NCBI GenBank assembly: GCA_937902055.1
Contig: CALGUJ010000173.1
Location: 1 to 5,550, forward strand
DNA: 5,550 bases
Source: an uncultured Pelolinea sp.
Lineage (GTDB): Bacteria; Chloroflexota; Anaerolineae; Anaerolineales; Anaerolineaceae
Direction of reading: 5' to 3'
Below are positions 5,505 to 5,550 of the stretch, in pieces. Each line of letters opens with the position of its first letter. Within the stretch, counting starts at the first letter, position 1. The position numbers and the translations under genes were made by a program. Under the pieces are notes generated by a model. That model saw only the letters and a program-made list of their open reading frames with translations. It was not told where the DNA came from and made no database searches.

Positions 5505-5550
5505 AGATCGGAAGAGCACACGTCTGAACTCCAGTCACGAGTGGATATCT
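5505..5550. other. Illumina TruSeq adapter and index (sequencing artefact, not genomic)
   Basis: From 5505 the sequence matches the TruSeq indexed adapter: AGATCGGAAGAGC at 5505-5517, then its standard continuation to CCAGTCAC at 5531-5538, then the 8 bases GAGTGGAT (5539-5546) in the index position, then ATCT (5547-5550), the start of the constant part after the index. GAGTGG is, from memory, TruSeq index 23. The genomic sequence therefore ends at about 5504; the A at 5505 may be the ligation A-tail. Any gene call in the last 46 bases should be discarded. Confidence 0.98.

Noticed and set aside
5505..5521. ATG at 5521 as a true start of the oxidoreductase
   Set aside because: The first codons lie in sequencing adapter. 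The family protein is about three times longer, so the real start is outside the contig.

Overview
The window looks like a contig from an Illumina-sequenced environmental bacterium, most likely a member of the Chloroflexota (Anaerolineae-like). That placement rests on the wording of the Rel and GluRS proteins as I remember those families, not on a search. The last 46 bases are not genomic. They are Illumina TruSeq adapter plus index, so the contig runs into uncleaned adapter and the right-hand gene is cut there.

Layout. Positions 1-599 (+) hold the C-terminal anticodon-binding part of a glutamyl-tRNA synthetase (gltX), open at the left edge. 54 bases later comes a complete tRNA-Gln(CUG) at 654-724, followed by two small hairpins and a T-rich tail that look like its terminator. 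Positions 725-883 are AT-rich and carry a perfect TATAAT box. Positions 884-2038 (+) encode a lipoprotein with a C-terminal alkaline phosphatase/nucleotide pyrophosphatase-type catalytic domain; this gene is clearly more AT-rich than its neighbours. A convergent junction of 87 bases follows. On the minus strand, reading right to left, come the 3' end of an Ldh2-family (malate/L-lactate dehydrogenase type) oxidoreductase (5504-5144), a HAD-IA phosphatase (5143-4463) whose ATG directly abuts the oxidoreductase stop codon, and a full-length bifunctional (p)ppGpp synthetase/hydrolase Rel (4369-2126).

How the parts relate. The gltX-tRNA-Gln pair is a translation block. In bacteria that lack GlnRS, GluRS charges tRNA-Gln with Glu before GatCAB amidates it, so the adjacency may be meaningful. 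Rel is the stringent-response enzyme and has its own Shine-Dalgarno and a weak promoter candidate. The Ldh2 and HAD genes look translationally coupled. The phosphatase lipoprotein is the accessory-looking element: AT-rich, next to a tRNA, with an unrecognised N-terminal half and an EF-hand-like acidic loop inserted in the catalytic domain.

I see no CRISPR array, insertion sequence, prophage or clearly new multi-gene system here. The points most worth checking are the adapter end, the extra charged loop in the Rel hydrolase domain, the lipoprotein phosphatase and the gltX-tRNA-Gln linkage.
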